Shown: positions 9,601 to 18,331, counted from the first letter of the stretch. The stretch: 64,000 nucleotides of DNA from Shewanella mangrovisoli (GCF_019457635.1 NZ_CP080412.1:3782001-3846000); one strand, 5' to 3'. Translations and numbers: made by a program. Notes: generated from the letters alone by a model not told the origin.

Positions 9601-11731
9601 TCCAACTTGGCTGAGCTTGGCGTAACAAGGCCATCGAACCCGCCACGTGTGGCGATGCCATTGAAGTCCCGCTTAAGAAGGCAAAGTCACCCGATGCAGG
9701 TGAACCACTAAATGGATGCTCATCGGCAAAGGCCGCATAGATGTTCACACCAGGCGCCGCAACCGCAGGGATCAACGCTTCTGGCGTCGATGGGCTTGGG
9801 CCACGAGAGGAGAATGCCGCTAACCAATCTGCACGCTCTGGGTCGATAGTGCGTTCGATGGTCGTGCCAGAAATGGTCAGCATGTGGTAGTTACCTTTTG
9901 CCAGCCAATCACTTAAGCCATAACCTGCCATGCCGTTATCATAACGACCGTCCCATTCTTCCTTAGTAATATGGATACTTGGGATAGAGTAAGAAGCCGT
10001 AGGCACCAGCGCATCGCCGTTCGCATAGTTATACATGATCATGCCATCGGCGCCGCCCGCTTTGATGTTGTCCGCCTTCACGGAACGCGCAATACCGGCA
10101 GTGTCTGATAAGCTGTTACGCTTACAAACCACAATCACGTCGGTTGGATTACCGTCGCCATCTTTCAGGTCAAAGGTACCGGCAGGGAAAGGTTTAGCAC
10201 AGTATTCATCACCAAAGGTTTTAGCGTTAACCACCATACCCGTGACTGGTGCCGCGTTGATCGTGCCGCCGACAATTTCGCTCCATTTTGGTGTTTCGCT
10301 GCCGCCCATAGGGTCAATCAGCTTAGTCGTGATTTCAACTTCACGAGCGTGGGTGCTGGCCGCTACGTTCATTAACCAAGGTGATGCGTGGTCAATCAGA
10401 CCAAAATATTCTTTATAACCCGCTGGTTGGCCTGAGTTACCCGCCGCCACTGCGACAGAAATACCGGCTTCGCGAGCAGATAAGAAGGCTAATTCCACAT
10501 CATCTACCCAAGGGTTTGAATCTTGGCCACCGATGGAGAAGTTGATGACATCAACGCCATCGTTAATCGCATCTTCAATACCGGCAATCAGCGCCTCACC
10601 TGGACAACCTGCATTCAGCTGGTTATCCGGATGACACACTTGGTAAGCGACGATGTTCGCATGGGGCGCGACACCACTCATGCGCGGGAACAGATTCGGT
10701 TTAATCACAGCGCCATCGGAAACGGCTTTGCCACCTTCTGGGCTAACATAATCCACATCCAGCAGCACGTTACCCGCTGCGGTTGAGGCAACGTGTGAAC
10801 CGTGGCCTTGATAGTCTTCACCTACGGCAGGGCGAGTTGCCCCATAGGCACCGCTGGTAAAGTTATCGGTAATAACTGGGTATGAGCGAACGCCAATTAA
10901 CTTGTCGTTACACATGGTCTCAAAACCGCTCTTGGTACAGTCACCTACGTAGTTACCGGCGCCCCAAGGGTTGCTGTGCTTATAACCATCGTCACCGACA
11001 GCGGCAAATGAGCGGTGATCTGAGTTAATCCCGGTATCGACGATACCAACAATAATCCCCTCACCTTTGTAAGGCACGGCCTCTGTCGCTTCACCCGACC
11101 AAATCTTATCGGCTTGGATAAGCTCAGGGCCCGCATCCGAGAATAGCTCATAGTTTTTCGAGCGACGCACCGATGACACATTGGCTAATTGAGACACGCG
11201 CTGCGCCTCTTCCTGTGTCATCGCCATCGAGAAACCGTTCACCGCATTAGTAAATTGTTGGCGAACTTGGCGCGCACCGACGGTCGATTGAATGTCAGCG
11301 ATCACTTGTCTTTGGCTATCGAGTAAGCGGCTACGGTAGTTCTTTACTGCACTACTTGCAGGTTGTCCGGCAACGAATAATTTTTGGCTTGACGATTTCG
11401 CAACGGTTTTGCTGGCGTTGCTGCTAGCAAACAGTTCCGTACTCACTTGTGCCAGTGGTTTTTGGTTTAAGCGAACGATGTAGATCTGCTCACCGGTCAA
11501 ACCTTCCTCATATTCGAATTTGTTAGCTTGAGGGGTAATTTGAAGGTTGAGTCCAACCCCTTGTGCCGAATCATCGATCTCGGCTTGGGGAGCATTTAAC
11601 TTTGCAATTTGTTCTGGTGTTAACTGCAAACCTTTAAGTTGATGTACATCGCCTATGCTAGCAGCAGCCTGCATAGCACCAGCACCATAAAGGGCGGCAG
11701 CAATAGTACAAGTTAGTATTTTAAGCTTCAC
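6614..11731 (-). CDS. Secreted subtilisin-like (S8) serine protease, tandem paralog, GlyGly-CTERM tail
   Basis: 1705 aa, the same architecture as its downstream neighbour: near-identical signal peptide, I9-like propeptide, catalytic Asp in IVDTGIN, His in GHGSHVAS, Ser in SGTSMASPHVAG, PA-like insert (KAGGADGMIMYNY), long beta-rich region, Ig-like repeat, Pro/Thr/Ser linker and a GGALGGLSMLLALGAL-type tail ending in NRRRKTH. The middle and propeptide regions have diverged clearly. The last ~100 codons, the stop context and the terminator are almost identical in DNA to the other copy. The spacing, with separate terminators and separate upstream elements, suggests independent transcription units. 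Probably an extracellular or surface protease for peptide nutrition; this is inferred from the family. Confidence 0.93.
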   Translation of the reverse strand: MKLKILTCTIAAALYGAGAMQAAASIGDVHQLKGLQLTPEQIAKLNAPQAEIDDSAQGVGLNLQITPQANKFEYEEGLTGEQIYIVRLNQKPLAQVSTELFASSNASKTVAKSSSQKLFVAGQPASSAVKNYRSRLLDSQRQVIADIQSTVGARQVRQQFTNAVNGFSMAMTQEEAQRVSQLANVSSVRRSKNYELFSDAGPELIQADKIWSGEATEAVPYKGEGIIVGIVDTGINSDHRSFAAVGDDGYKHSNPWGAGNYVGDCTKSGFETMCNDKLIGVRSYPVITDNFTSGAYGATRPAVGEDYQGHGSHVASTAAGNVLLDVDYVSPEGGKAVSDGAVIKPNLFPRMSGVAPHANIVAYQVCHPDNQLNAGCPGEALIAGIEDAINDGVDVINFSIGGQDSNPWVDDVELAFLSAREAGISVAVAAGNSGQPAGYKEYFGLIDHASPWLMNVAASTHAREVEITTKLIDPMGGSETPKWSEIVGGTINAAPVTGMVVNAKTFGDEYCAKPFPAGTFDLKDGDGNPTDVIVVCKRNSLSDTAGIARSVKADNIKAGGADGMIMYNYANGDALVPTASYSIPSIHITKEEWDGRYDNGMAGYGLSDWLAKGNYHMLTISGTTIERTIDPERADWLAAFSSRGPSPSTPEALIPAVAAPGVNIYAAFADEHPFSGSPASGDFAFLSGTSMASPHVAGSMALLRQAQPSWSATEIQSALAMTAENKVQYYRLDDKNGDVALASTYRAGTGRINVANAVNAGFVMDETVERFKAADPHNGGAVHKLNIPQLVNFECKPKCQWIRTIKATKDGTWSVTNGDVINWSVDSRSQLVQNGVSIKVSPSEFTLAAGETMDIVVEASIMDTQDWFSNAEVELHSNLIFTEASGKASEAHWPVVFKYDKNGMPGRLSAVAHRNDANTVIKGIDLPEGDNIHGRIFSPVKADVKTVVLPKDDDGNFPWASNTDLTIPMDQRIDEATHVEMIDVPANARRLIVESFGTTQSDLSATLDKGNLIVYVGKDYNGNGKADPFEELLCVSNHIQYNNFCNINQPEEGQYWALFYNPRKGSAANNYHNALEETFQYATTVVMDQVASDMSVEVPASNGRDPVDIKVNWDMPEMKEGDVYYSLLDFGTSEVNAGNIGKVAFKLERGIDDVHLDATQTAAVAGDQIPFTFEVQPNDTGVDRAFSIVANIPAGLSLRPEDVLTSSSAIVKDVKLENGKLTISGIQPDTRDLEPRYNVTTNIDDAMCRTPNFGNKKPGGYVNLEEFAIYPIFSGFAPVEYGSNGKALSGKDNNILYRNGITLPISTVFGGTYDRFHLYNNQDQINIYKQNSLDIRGHGIVSLFQGQPFFYPYHDIFPYNSFPYAAIGMLWRGFGLGAGATQDILSAPLVNTLAERAGISIASTQTGWGILEYDNARSYKPLGYDANRVYQWEEKDDRFDFELIFNVNTRFGDGEYEMMMAYDNINFGSQDGRGSIGLQGFQGGLYAYGPLQKYLGEQYAFDNLKDKISNGLVICYDYVGPESSQFEVTAWTTVKNTAAGQVLTVDAVSQVDGMADINMSHSVTVPSNISIGAIADQTIAENTSLEGLKVVFADEQNSVNKITVTGEHISAVVNGNTSGSSITITPEANFHGDVEVTVTVSDVENPADAASTSFMLTVESDGVEPTAPVTPTTPETPSEESSGGALGGLSMLLALGALNRRRKTH

Positions 11732-11830
11732 TTTGCTTTCTCCATTATTGTTATCGCAAGCCGTTTATCACGGACAAGCTGCCTAGCGGCCAACCATCTA
11801 AGCACTCAAGCTGGAGAAAACAGCAACACT

Positions 11831-11850
11831 TTTACGTAGCATTTTGTACA
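11831..11850 (-). promoter_or_regulatory. Conserved upstream element of subtilase 2
   Basis: Counterpart of the 6231-6250 element, 17 of 20 bases the same and at the same 100-nt distance from the start codon. A related stretch, gtagcattttgtagca, follows at 11905-11920. The 11732-12024 intergenic region is shared with the divergent mipA-like operon. Confidence 0.5.
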
Positions 11851-12024
11851 ACTTATTAACACGCCAAGAACACATTGATTACACAAAAGCTTACCGACAA
11901 AGATGTAGCATTTTGTAGCACTATGAATAATTATGCTTAAATTCTGTGAACAAAATGATAGGCTGAGGCTCGTCTTAATGCGGTTTAGCAATGCATTTAA
12001 ACAACATTGGGGATTATCTAAGAA

Positions 12025-12867
12025 GTGACAGTTAACGTCAGAAAACAATGTTTGCCGCTCGTACTACTACTGAGTTGGTGCACCACACTGCAAGCTAAAG
12101 AAATTGAAACAGTTTCCGCCGGAGACTGGCAGATTTCCCTTGCAGCAGGTTATGGCGCACTCGAAAACCCAAGGGCAAAAGTTGAAAATATCAACACTTG
12201 GATACTGCCCACTTGGTATTACTACGGTGAGAACTTTTATGTCGAAAACTTCACCTTAGGTTATAGCCTGTACGAGTCAGAGAGCTTTATTGTCGACCTA
12301 CAGACGCGTTTTAATGAGGACGGATTTTTCTACGAATTCGATGGACTGAATAAACTATTACTGAGTGATATTTTAGGTTATACCCCAGTGAAGCAGCCCA
12401 TCAATCCTAAAGTCGTCAAATTCGAGGAAATTGAACGCAATCTTTCCTACCTAGGTGGACTCAATGCCACTTGGGTGACGCCCTATCTCGATATCAGCCT
12501 AGGTTACTTCCACGATATTACCGGCGTTCACCAAGGTAACGAGATCCAGCTTAGGCTCAAACGCAGTCAGGCGTTTTCATGGGGGGCGCTCGGCTTTGAG
12601 ATTGGGGCAATTCGCAAGAGTGAAAACCTCGTCGGCTACTACTATCAGCTCACTAAAGAGGAAGAAGGCCCGCTGCGAACCAAATATCAACCCTCAGCCG
12701 CCATCAATTACCATGCCCGCAGCGTGGTCAATGTGCCCATTTTCGACAGCGTTAATTTTGTGGCTATACTCGAATATACTTGGTTAGGACAAGAAATCAC
12801 TGACAGCGTATTGATAGATAAAGCTGGCTATGTTTCTGGATTTGTTGGAATTAGCTATGACTTCTAA
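12025..12867 (+). CDS. MipA/OmpV family outer-membrane protein
   Basis: 280 aa. Begins with GTG. The Sec signal peptide ends near LQA24, and the mature part is rich in alternating aromatic residues (LPTWYYYGENFYVENFTLGYSLYE) and ends in an aromatic residue (GISYDF), as expected for an outer-membrane beta barrel. The MipA/OmpV assignment rests on that pattern and on the neighbours: it heads an operon with a DUF3019 protein and a two-component pair. I recall an OmpV gene beside the CarRS/VprAB system of Vibrio cholerae, which controls polymyxin resistance. The function here, envelope-stress output or sensor input, is inferred. Confidence 0.8.
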   Translation: MTVNVRKQCLPLVLLLSWCTTLQAKEIETVSAGDWQISLAAGYGALENPRAKVENINTWILPTWYYYGENFYVENFTLGYSLYESESFIVDLQTRFNEDGFFYEFDGLNKLLLSDILGYTPVKQPINPKVVKFEEIERNLSYLGGLNATWVTPYLDISLGYFHDITGVHQGNEIQLRLKRSQAFSWGALGFEIGAIRKSENLVGYYYQLTKEEEGPLRTKYQPSAAINYHARSVVNVPIFDSVNFVAILEYTWLGQEITDSVLIDKAGYVSGFVGISYDF

Positions 12868-13276
12868 GGCATACCATTCCAATTCGCTGTGGCTCACCTA
12901 CTGCACCTATTGCAGCTTAATTATCGCCTGTTTCGTCAGCCTATCTTGCCTTGCCGACGAACTGAGGATCACGCCAAATACCTGTGCAGTGACACTAGAA
13001 AAGCCCGACTGTCACTTAGACTTACTGATTGAATATCAATCGGATATTCCGCAATCACTCTGTGTATGGCTCACGACAGAAACCGTTGCTATCGCCTGCT
13101 TTCAAGATAGGCTCGATTTTAAATACCAAATACAACTGACCTTAGCGAAAGATACCTTGTTCGAACTCAGGGATCCCAAAAACAATAGCTTAGTAACCAC
13201 TGCATTAGTCAAAGTCGCTAAGTTTGAACCCGCCAACCCCAGAAGACGTCGTGGACTGAACTGGAACTTATTATGA
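12857..13276 (+). CDS. DUF3019 family exported protein
   Basis: 139 aa from the ATG at 12857, which overlaps the last codons of the preceding gene; a longer reading from 12830 lies wholly inside that gene and is less likely. A hydrophobic signal segment (about 10-30) ends in SCLADEL, followed by a small domain with paired cysteines (ITPNTCAVTLEKPDC, QSLCVWLT, VAIACF) and a basic end (PRRRRGLNWNLL). This matches the DUF3019 pattern, whose function is unknown. The stop overlaps the next start (ATGA), so translation is coupled to the response regulator. It is likely a periplasmic accessory to the sensor pair. Confidence 0.75.
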   Translation: MTSKAYHSNSLWLTYCTYCSLIIACFVSLSCLADELRITPNTCAVTLEKPDCHLDLLIEYQSDIPQSLCVWLTTETVAIACFQDRLDFKYQIQLTLAKDTLFELRDPKNNSLVTTALVKVAKFEPANPRRRRGLNWNLL

Positions 13277-13995
13277 CAAGCGCGCCAATGCCTGAACCCT
13301 TATCGCAAATCCTGTTAATTGAAGACGACCAACCCCTTGCCGAACTGGTCTGCACTTATTTAACCCAAGAAGGTTACAAGCTTATCCATTTAGATAATGC
13401 CGAAGACGCGCTGATCCGCCGGGATACCGATGAGTTTGACCTGATCATTTGCGATGTCATGCTGCCAGGGCAAGATGGTTTTAGTATTTACCCGCAGTTA
13501 GCCGCGAGTTATCCCTGCCCGATTATCTTCCTGACGGCGCTCGATAATCATGCCGACCAAATTCGAGGATTAAATCTTGGCGCCTGCGATTATTTGCTCA
13601 AACCCGTAGTGCCGCCTTTACTGCTGGCGCGGATTAAGGCCAATCTGCGCAAACAGCAATCCAGCAGTAGCCGCAGTAAACTTAAGTTACACGACCTATT
13701 TTTAGACCCCAACCTACAGCAAGTAAATCTGGGGGATGAAGCCTTATCTTTTACCACTAAGGAGTTTTCACTGCTGTGGATCTTCGCCCTGCACGCCGGC
13801 AAAGTGCTGTCGCGGGAGTTTTTATTCGAACAACTCGTGGGCCGCGAATATGATGGTTTAGACAGGGCTATCGACTTAAAAATCAGCCGCCTACGTAAAC
13901 GTTTAGATGAGCTGAATGTACCGGGACTGGCCATAACGACTATTCATGGGAAAGGTTATTTATTCAATTACTTGCCAACCCAAGGTCGGACCTAA
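13273..13995 (+). CDS. OmpR-family response regulator
   Basis: 240 aa. The N-terminal receiver domain has the acidic pocket Glu17-Asp18-Asp19 (LLIEDDQP), phospho-acceptor Asp61 (LIICDVMLPG) and the conserved Lys in DYLLKPV. The C-terminal winged helix (about 140-235) has the usual motifs LTFTTKEFSLL-type and RAIDLKISRLRKRL, ending in HGKGYLF. It overlaps the DUF3019 gene by 4 nt, and the kinase follows after 5 nt. Probably controls its own operon in response to envelope conditions; homology to CarR/VprA is a suggestion from gene order only. Confidence 0.93.
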   Translation: MTSAPMPEPLSQILLIEDDQPLAELVCTYLTQEGYKLIHLDNAEDALIRRDTDEFDLIICDVMLPGQDGFSIYPQLAASYPCPIIFLTALDNHADQIRGLNLGACDYLLKPVVPPLLLARIKANLRKQQSSSSRSKLKLHDLFLDPNLQQVNLGDEALSFTTKEFSLLWIFALHAGKVLSREFLFEQLVGREYDGLDRAIDLKISRLRKRLDELNVPGLAITTIHGKGYLFNYLPTQGRT

Positions 13996-14000
13996 TCCAA

Positions 14001-15230
14001 ATGAAATTTCAGTTCTACCGCTTGTTTATCTTTTTACTGCTGTCCTGCGGAATCGTGATCTGGAGCTTTGGTCAGCTCGCCGAGCATTTCGCCCACGACG
14101 AATACAACTACCAAATCGATGTCGACGACCTACTGCAAAATTATGATGAGCAACTACCTAAGATAAAACGCATTCCCGTTGCCTCTCTCTCGCTGCCAGA
14201 AAATTTGCAATCCTCACTGCAACAGGGGGCGACAATCGCCCTGCGCCATAGCAGTAATGAGCTCTATTATTATCGCCTCGATAAGGATAGCAGCCATATC
14301 TTAGTGCTAGGCCCAGTGCAAACACCTGTGCCGAAGGAGCGCAATACAAGTTTGATTTTATTGGGATTATATTCATCACTCTGCTTGGTTGCCCTCTGGT
14401 GGATCTGGCCGGTATTTCGGGATCTTAACCATTTGCAGCAGGCAGCTATCGAATTTGGCCAAGCCCCGCGTAAACGACCTCAGGATATCCATAAACACTC
14501 GGCAATTTTCCCGCTTGCTAAGGCTTTTAACAGTGTTAGCCACCAAATCGTCGACTTTATCCAGATGCATAAGGAGCTGTCCCGCACCATCTCCCACGAG
14601 GTACGCACGCCTCTTGCGCGAATGCGCTTTGCACTGGAAATTATTCGGCCACAAATCGATGCTAATTACGCTAACCGCTTAAATGAAGATATCGATGATA
14701 TTGAACAACTTGCAGCGAATTATCTGTCTTTTGCTCGCCTAGAGCATAAGGAAGAAACCCTCAGCCAAGAATCACAATCCATTGAATTATTTATGGAAAA
14801 ATTGGCCCACAAATATGCTATCTACCAACCTAAGTTTAATATTGTGTTTCACTATGAGGCGCAGCAGGCCCACTTCGACCCGATTGCGATGACGATTGCG
14901 ATTCAAAACCTAGTCCAAAATGCCATGCGTTTCGCCCAACATGACATCCATGTCCACTTCCATCAGCAAGGTGGCATAAATCGGATCAGTGTTGAGGATG
15001 ATGGTCCGGGGTTTGAAGGCAAAGGCAAAAAACTGGTGGCGGCCTTCGAGCGGGATAGCCAGCAGAGTGATACCAGTGGCTATGGTTTAGGGCTATATAT
15101 CGTTAAGAAAATTGCCACTTGGCATTATGGCACGCTGGAGTTAAGCCGCTCACAGGCCTTAGGCGGCGCCGAAATCAGCATTAGCTGGGACGATGCCTTA
15201 ACGCCTAAAGCCGAAACTGACGCCGAGTAA
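14001..15230 (+). CDS. Two-component sensor histidine kinase
   Basis: 409 aa. Two membrane segments (about 5-24 and 115-135) bracket a short periplasmic sensor of about 90 residues. A HAMP-like stretch follows, then the HisKA box with the phospho-accepting His in RTISHEVRTPLARMRF (near residue 200). The HATPase domain has an N box (QNLVQNAMRFA), G1 (VEDDGPGF) and G2 (GYGLGLYIVKKI). Cognate partner of the adjacent regulator. Its 3' end faces rlmC with only 14 nt between and no visible terminator. Confidence 0.93.
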   Translation: MKFQFYRLFIFLLLSCGIVIWSFGQLAEHFAHDEYNYQIDVDDLLQNYDEQLPKIKRIPVASLSLPENLQSSLQQGATIALRHSSNELYYYRLDKDSSHILVLGPVQTPVPKERNTSLILLGLYSSLCLVALWWIWPVFRDLNHLQQAAIEFGQAPRKRPQDIHKHSAIFPLAKAFNSVSHQIVDFIQMHKELSRTISHEVRTPLARMRFALEIIRPQIDANYANRLNEDIDDIEQLAANYLSFARLEHKEETLSQESQSIELFMEKLAHKYAIYQPKFNIVFHYEAQQAHFDPIAMTIAIQNLVQNAMRFAQHDIHVHFHQQGGINRISVEDDGPGFEGKGKKLVAAFERDSQQSDTSGYGLGLYIVKKIATWHYGTLELSRSQALGGAEISISWDDALTPKAETDAE

Positions 15231-15244
15231 TTGAGTGCTGAGGT

Positions 15245-16399
15245 TTAGTCTTTGACTAATAAGGCTAACACTTCGAAATGATCAGAGTGAGGAAAAAGAT
15301 CGAATAACTGCACCTTAGTTAACCGATAGCCACGGATATGGCCGAGATCTTTGGCTAAGGTTTTAGGATTGCAGCTGGAATACAAAATCGCCTTAGGCGC
15401 AAACTCACTTAAGGAATCGCACAGGGACTCACCAATCCCGCGGCGCGGTGGATTGACAATAATCAGCTCAGGCTTCGTTTGCGCCGCCTCGCCCTTGGCA
15501 AAGTCGGTGGAATCGAGCGCCATAAACTCTACTTTATCCAATCCCATCAACTGCGCCGACATTTTAGCACAGGCAATAGCTTCGGCTTCAATTTCAATCC
15601 CTGTCAGTGGGATTTCCTTGCTAGCACAATGCAAACCAAAGCCACCTACCCCACAGAATAAGTCCCAAAGGGAAGCTGGCGCGAAGTCGGCCACCCACTC
15701 ACGGGCGGTTTGATACAGCTTTGCCGCCACCTGCGGATTGGTTTGAAAAAAGCTCTTGGGACGAATAAACAAAGGCACATCGTTAAAGCGCTCTTCGAGG
15801 CGAGTGTTTTCGGTGAGGAAAATCTCCTCTTCACCTTCCAAGATAGCCATATGAATAGGTTGCAAATTGACTGAGATGACTTTGATCTGCGGATATTCCG
15901 CCATCAGCGTAGGCAATTCTCGCTCGATACGGGCGATGGCATCCCGCGAGCGCAGCACAAACCGCAACATATACTCGCCGCGCACTTGGCTGCGCGTCAG
16001 TAGGATAAATTTAAGCTCGCCCTTGGCCTTATCGACACGGTAAGGCGGAATGCCCGCCTGCTGCACAAAGCGCTCTAAACGATGGAGTAAAGCTTGCATA
16101 TCAGTAGGATACAACAGGCAGTCACACAGGCTCACCGCTTCGCCGCTGGGACTAACAATCCCCAACACAGGCGTATGGGCTGCGCCCAAGGCGACCATTT
16201 TCGCCTTGTTACGAAAACCGCTGCTGTCACCCACAACCGGTGGTAAAAATTGCGGTTCGGTCTTATCGACAAAAGGCGCTAACAATTGCTGCAATTCTTG
16301 GGTTTTGGCCGCCAGTTGCTGCGCCATAGGGAGCTTAATATGGCGACAGGATTGGCATTGGCCTCGTTCAAAATACCCACATTGTACTAATGTACTCAC
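15245..16399 (-). CDS. rlmC: 23S rRNA (uracil-747-C5)-methyltransferase RlmC
   Basis: 384 aa, close to E. coli RlmC (about 375). Uses SAM to make m5U at position 747 of 23S rRNA. Seen: an N-terminal 4Fe-4S cysteine cluster ([12 protein letters not shown] plus Cys in [10 protein letters not shown]), the SAM-binding motif [16 protein letters not shown], the motif VNPPRRGIG, and the catalytic cysteine in [13 protein letters not shown]. It lacks the extra N-terminal TRAM domain of RlmD, which separates it from that paralog. The start is GTG with a weak ribosome site; no better start is available. Confidence 0.93.
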   Translation of the reverse strand: MSTLVQCGYFERGQCQSCRHIKLPMAQQLAAKTQELQQLLAPFVDKTEPQFLPPVVGDSSGFRNKAKMVALGAAHTPVLGIVSPSGEAVSLCDCLLYPTDMQALLHRLERFVQQAGIPPYRVDKAKGELKFILLTRSQVRGEYMLRFVLRSRDAIARIERELPTLMAEYPQIKVISVNLQPIHMAILEGEEEIFLTENTRLEERFNDVPLFIRPKSFFQTNPQVAAKLYQTAREWVADFAPASLWDLFCGVGGFGLHCASKEIPLTGIEIEAEAIACAKMSAQLMGLDKVEFMALDSTDFAKGEAAQTKPELIIVNPPRRGIGESLCDSLSEFAPKAILYSSCNPKTLAKDLGHIRGYRLTKVQLFDLFPHSDHFEVLALLVKD

Positions 16400-16497
16400 A
16401 GCATCGTACCCACAGCAGTGCCCGTCTATCTTATCTATTGAGATGGCGAGTGAAATTTGGATGACAACTGAAGCATAACAAACACATTAAGGCCCCA

Positions 16498-16530
16498 GTC
16501 AAAAAGCGCCACACTTTAGCGTTTTTACGC
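16498..16530 (-). terminator. Possible weak terminator after the GlpD-like gene
   Basis: An imperfect A-rich/T-rich inverted repeat around aaaaagcg...cgttttta lies 50-80 nt past the stop at 16578. The stem is short and the loop large, so it is only a candidate. Confidence 0.3.
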
Positions 16531-16577
16531 CGAAAAATCACCTTGAAGTGCAGCATTGGCCGATAGTCCGGCTCAGA

Positions 16578-17768
16578 TTAACTTAATCTCAGGCTATCTA
16601 TATCGGCGATGGGAGTGCGTTTTCCGAGTTTTTGTTCAACCCACTCAAGCACTTCGGCCGAGGTGCTCCTAAAAGTTGTGAGCTTTCCGCCGTAGAGACT
16701 CAGTAATCTCGGATGAGAAACTGAGGTTTGCATTAGGGTATCCCTTGGGCGCTCAAAGGCAGAGCTCGCTTGCTTAGGTAATACCCTCACACCGCAAAAG
16801 GTCTGCACTATCTTGGTTTTGAGTTCATCAATGGATGGCGACAGAGGAAAGTAGTGCCGATAAATCCCTAATAGATAATTTATTTCAGACTCAGTTACTT
16901 GGGGCGGCGAGTCTAAGGATGTTAACTCGGTTTCCGTGGTGCCAATTAGCATTTGACCATACCAAGGCATCACAAAAATCACCCGCTTATCGAAGCAAGA
17001 TTCTAAATATAAGATGCCGTCGGGGGCCGGTAAATCCAGCAGTAAATGCGCGCCCTGCACCCAATCAAGTTCGACTCCTGCCAGTGGCGGTGACACCTTT
17101 GCTATCACCTCATTCACCCAAGGACCAGCGGCATTAATCACCAGCTTAGCCTCAATCTGCTGCACTTCGCCGCGATGTCGAAAGCTTAGGTCAATCTGCT
17201 CACCCAGGTGATTAAGCTGTAAAAACTCCGCCTCGGCATACACATGGGCGCCCAATGCCTCGGCACTACGGGCAACCGCTTGGGTCAGCAATTTATCGTC
17301 GGTTTGCGCGTCCCAATACTGGAACACTGCCTTCAAACCTTGGAGTTTAAGCCCGTTAAAACGATGCCAATGCACGGCGGGAATAGATACAAAGCGGCCA
17401 AGTGGATCAAATTCGCTGAGTAGCGCGTATAGGCTCAAGCCCGCCCGAATTGTCCAAGGGTTACGCTGACTGTCTTGATAGACGGGAATATAAAAAGGTA
17501 CGGCTTTGACTAAGCTGGGCGCGAAGTCGAGCAGATGGCGCCGCTCCTGCAAGGATTTGCGCACAAGGTTCACTTGCCCGCTTTCAAGATATCGCAACCC
17601 ACCGTGGATCAACTTGCTGGAATTGGCCGAGGTTTGGCCGCCTATCTCGCCTTTTTCGATAAGCAGGGTCGAATACCCCGCCGCCGCTGCGTATTGGGCG
17701 ATACCGACACCACTGATCCCACCACCGATAATTGCAATATCGTATGAACTCATATCGGCTTTATCCAT
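16578..17768 (-). CDS. GlpD-like FAD-dependent oxidoreductase (short form)
   Basis: 396 aa. Has the Rossmann FAD motif IIGGGISGVGIAQYAAAAG and the GlpD-type stretch SSKLIHGGLRYLESGQ; a second FAD-contact region (LVINAAGPW) and the DAO C-terminal signature (LYGGKLTTFRS) are present. Glycerol-3-phosphate dehydrogenases of the GlpD type are about 500 aa; this one stops just after the DAO fold and lacks the C-terminal helical domain. No glp genes are adjacent, so glycerol-3-phosphate is a likely but unproven substrate. ATG at 17768; a second ATG at 17753 is possible. Confidence 0.8.
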   Translation of the reverse strand: MDKADMSSYDIAIIGGGISGVGIAQYAAAAGYSTLLIEKGEIGGQTSANSSKLIHGGLRYLESGQVNLVRKSLQERRHLLDFAPSLVKAVPFYIPVYQDSQRNPWTIRAGLSLYALLSEFDPLGRFVSIPAVHWHRFNGLKLQGLKAVFQYWDAQTDDKLLTQAVARSAEALGAHVYAEAEFLQLNHLGEQIDLSFRHRGEVQQIEAKLVINAAGPWVNEVIAKVSPPLAGVELDWVQGAHLLLDLPAPDGILYLESCFDKRVIFVMPWYGQMLIGTTETELTSLDSPPQVTESEINYLLGIYRHYFPLSPSIDELKTKIVQTFCGVRVLPKQASSAFERPRDTLMQTSVSHPRLLSLYGGKLTTFRSTSAEVLEWVEQKLGKRTPIADIDSLRLS

Positions 17769-17833
17769 CCCGACGCCTTGATGGTGCGTTTATCCATGTT
17801 CCACTCCCTTGCTATCACAGATTGGCTTTCACA

Positions 17834-18331
17834 CTATTCGATACTGGCGTGCAATTGCTTTAAGGCTTTGTCACACATGGATTTTAGCGCCTTAAGATCT
17901 TCTATCTCAGCACCAATTTTACAGCGCATCAGATGCGGGATCTCACTCGCTTCAAGCTTTAGCGCCTGCCCGGCAGGCGTCAAACAGAGCACTCGAACCC
18001 TTTCATCTTGCTCGCTGCGTCCACGGCTCACCAATCCCTTCGACTCTAAACGTTTTAACAGAGGCGTCAACGTACCCGAATCGAGGAACAATTTATCCCC
18101 TAAGGTCTTCACGCTGATCCCCTGCTCCTGCCACAACACTAGCATGACCAAGTATTGGGGATAGGTTAAATCCAACTTATCGAGCATAGGACGATAGGCG
18201 CGCACCATGGCATTGGCTGCGCTGTAAAGAGAGAAACACACCTGATTCTCTAAACATAAGGCATTGTCTGCTTGGGTATTTTCCGCCGTATCCGACGTTT
18301 TATCTAAGGATGTTAACTCTGAATTAGGCAT
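17834..18331 (-). CDS. ohrR: OhrR, MarR-family organic-peroxide-sensing repressor
   Basis: 165 aa from the ATG at 18331. An in-frame GTG at 18364 would add eleven residues, but it sits inside the operator palindrome 18353-18370, so the ATG is chosen. MarR winged helix with the OhrR signature LENQVCFSLYSAANAM; Cys32 matches the peroxidatic cysteine that organic hydroperoxides oxidise, releasing the repressor from DNA. Recognition helix region LDSGTLTPLLKRLESKGLV and wing SEQDERVRVLCLT are clear. The N-terminal extension of about 20 polar residues is longer than usual. Divergent from ohr, the expected target. Confidence 0.93.
   Translation of the reverse strand: MPNSELTSLDKTSDTAENTQADNALCLENQVCFSLYSAANAMVRAYRPMLDKLDLTYPQYLVMLVLWQEQGISVKTLGDKLFLDSGTLTPLLKRLESKGLVSRGRSEQDERVRVLCLTPAGQALKLEASEIPHLMRCKIGAEIEDLKALKSMCDKALKQLHASIE

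Noticed and set aside
11806..12048. 80-aa minus-strand frame in the subtilase/mipA intergenic region
   Set aside because: Overlaps the mipA start, Cys/Leu-rich random composition, no ribosome site.
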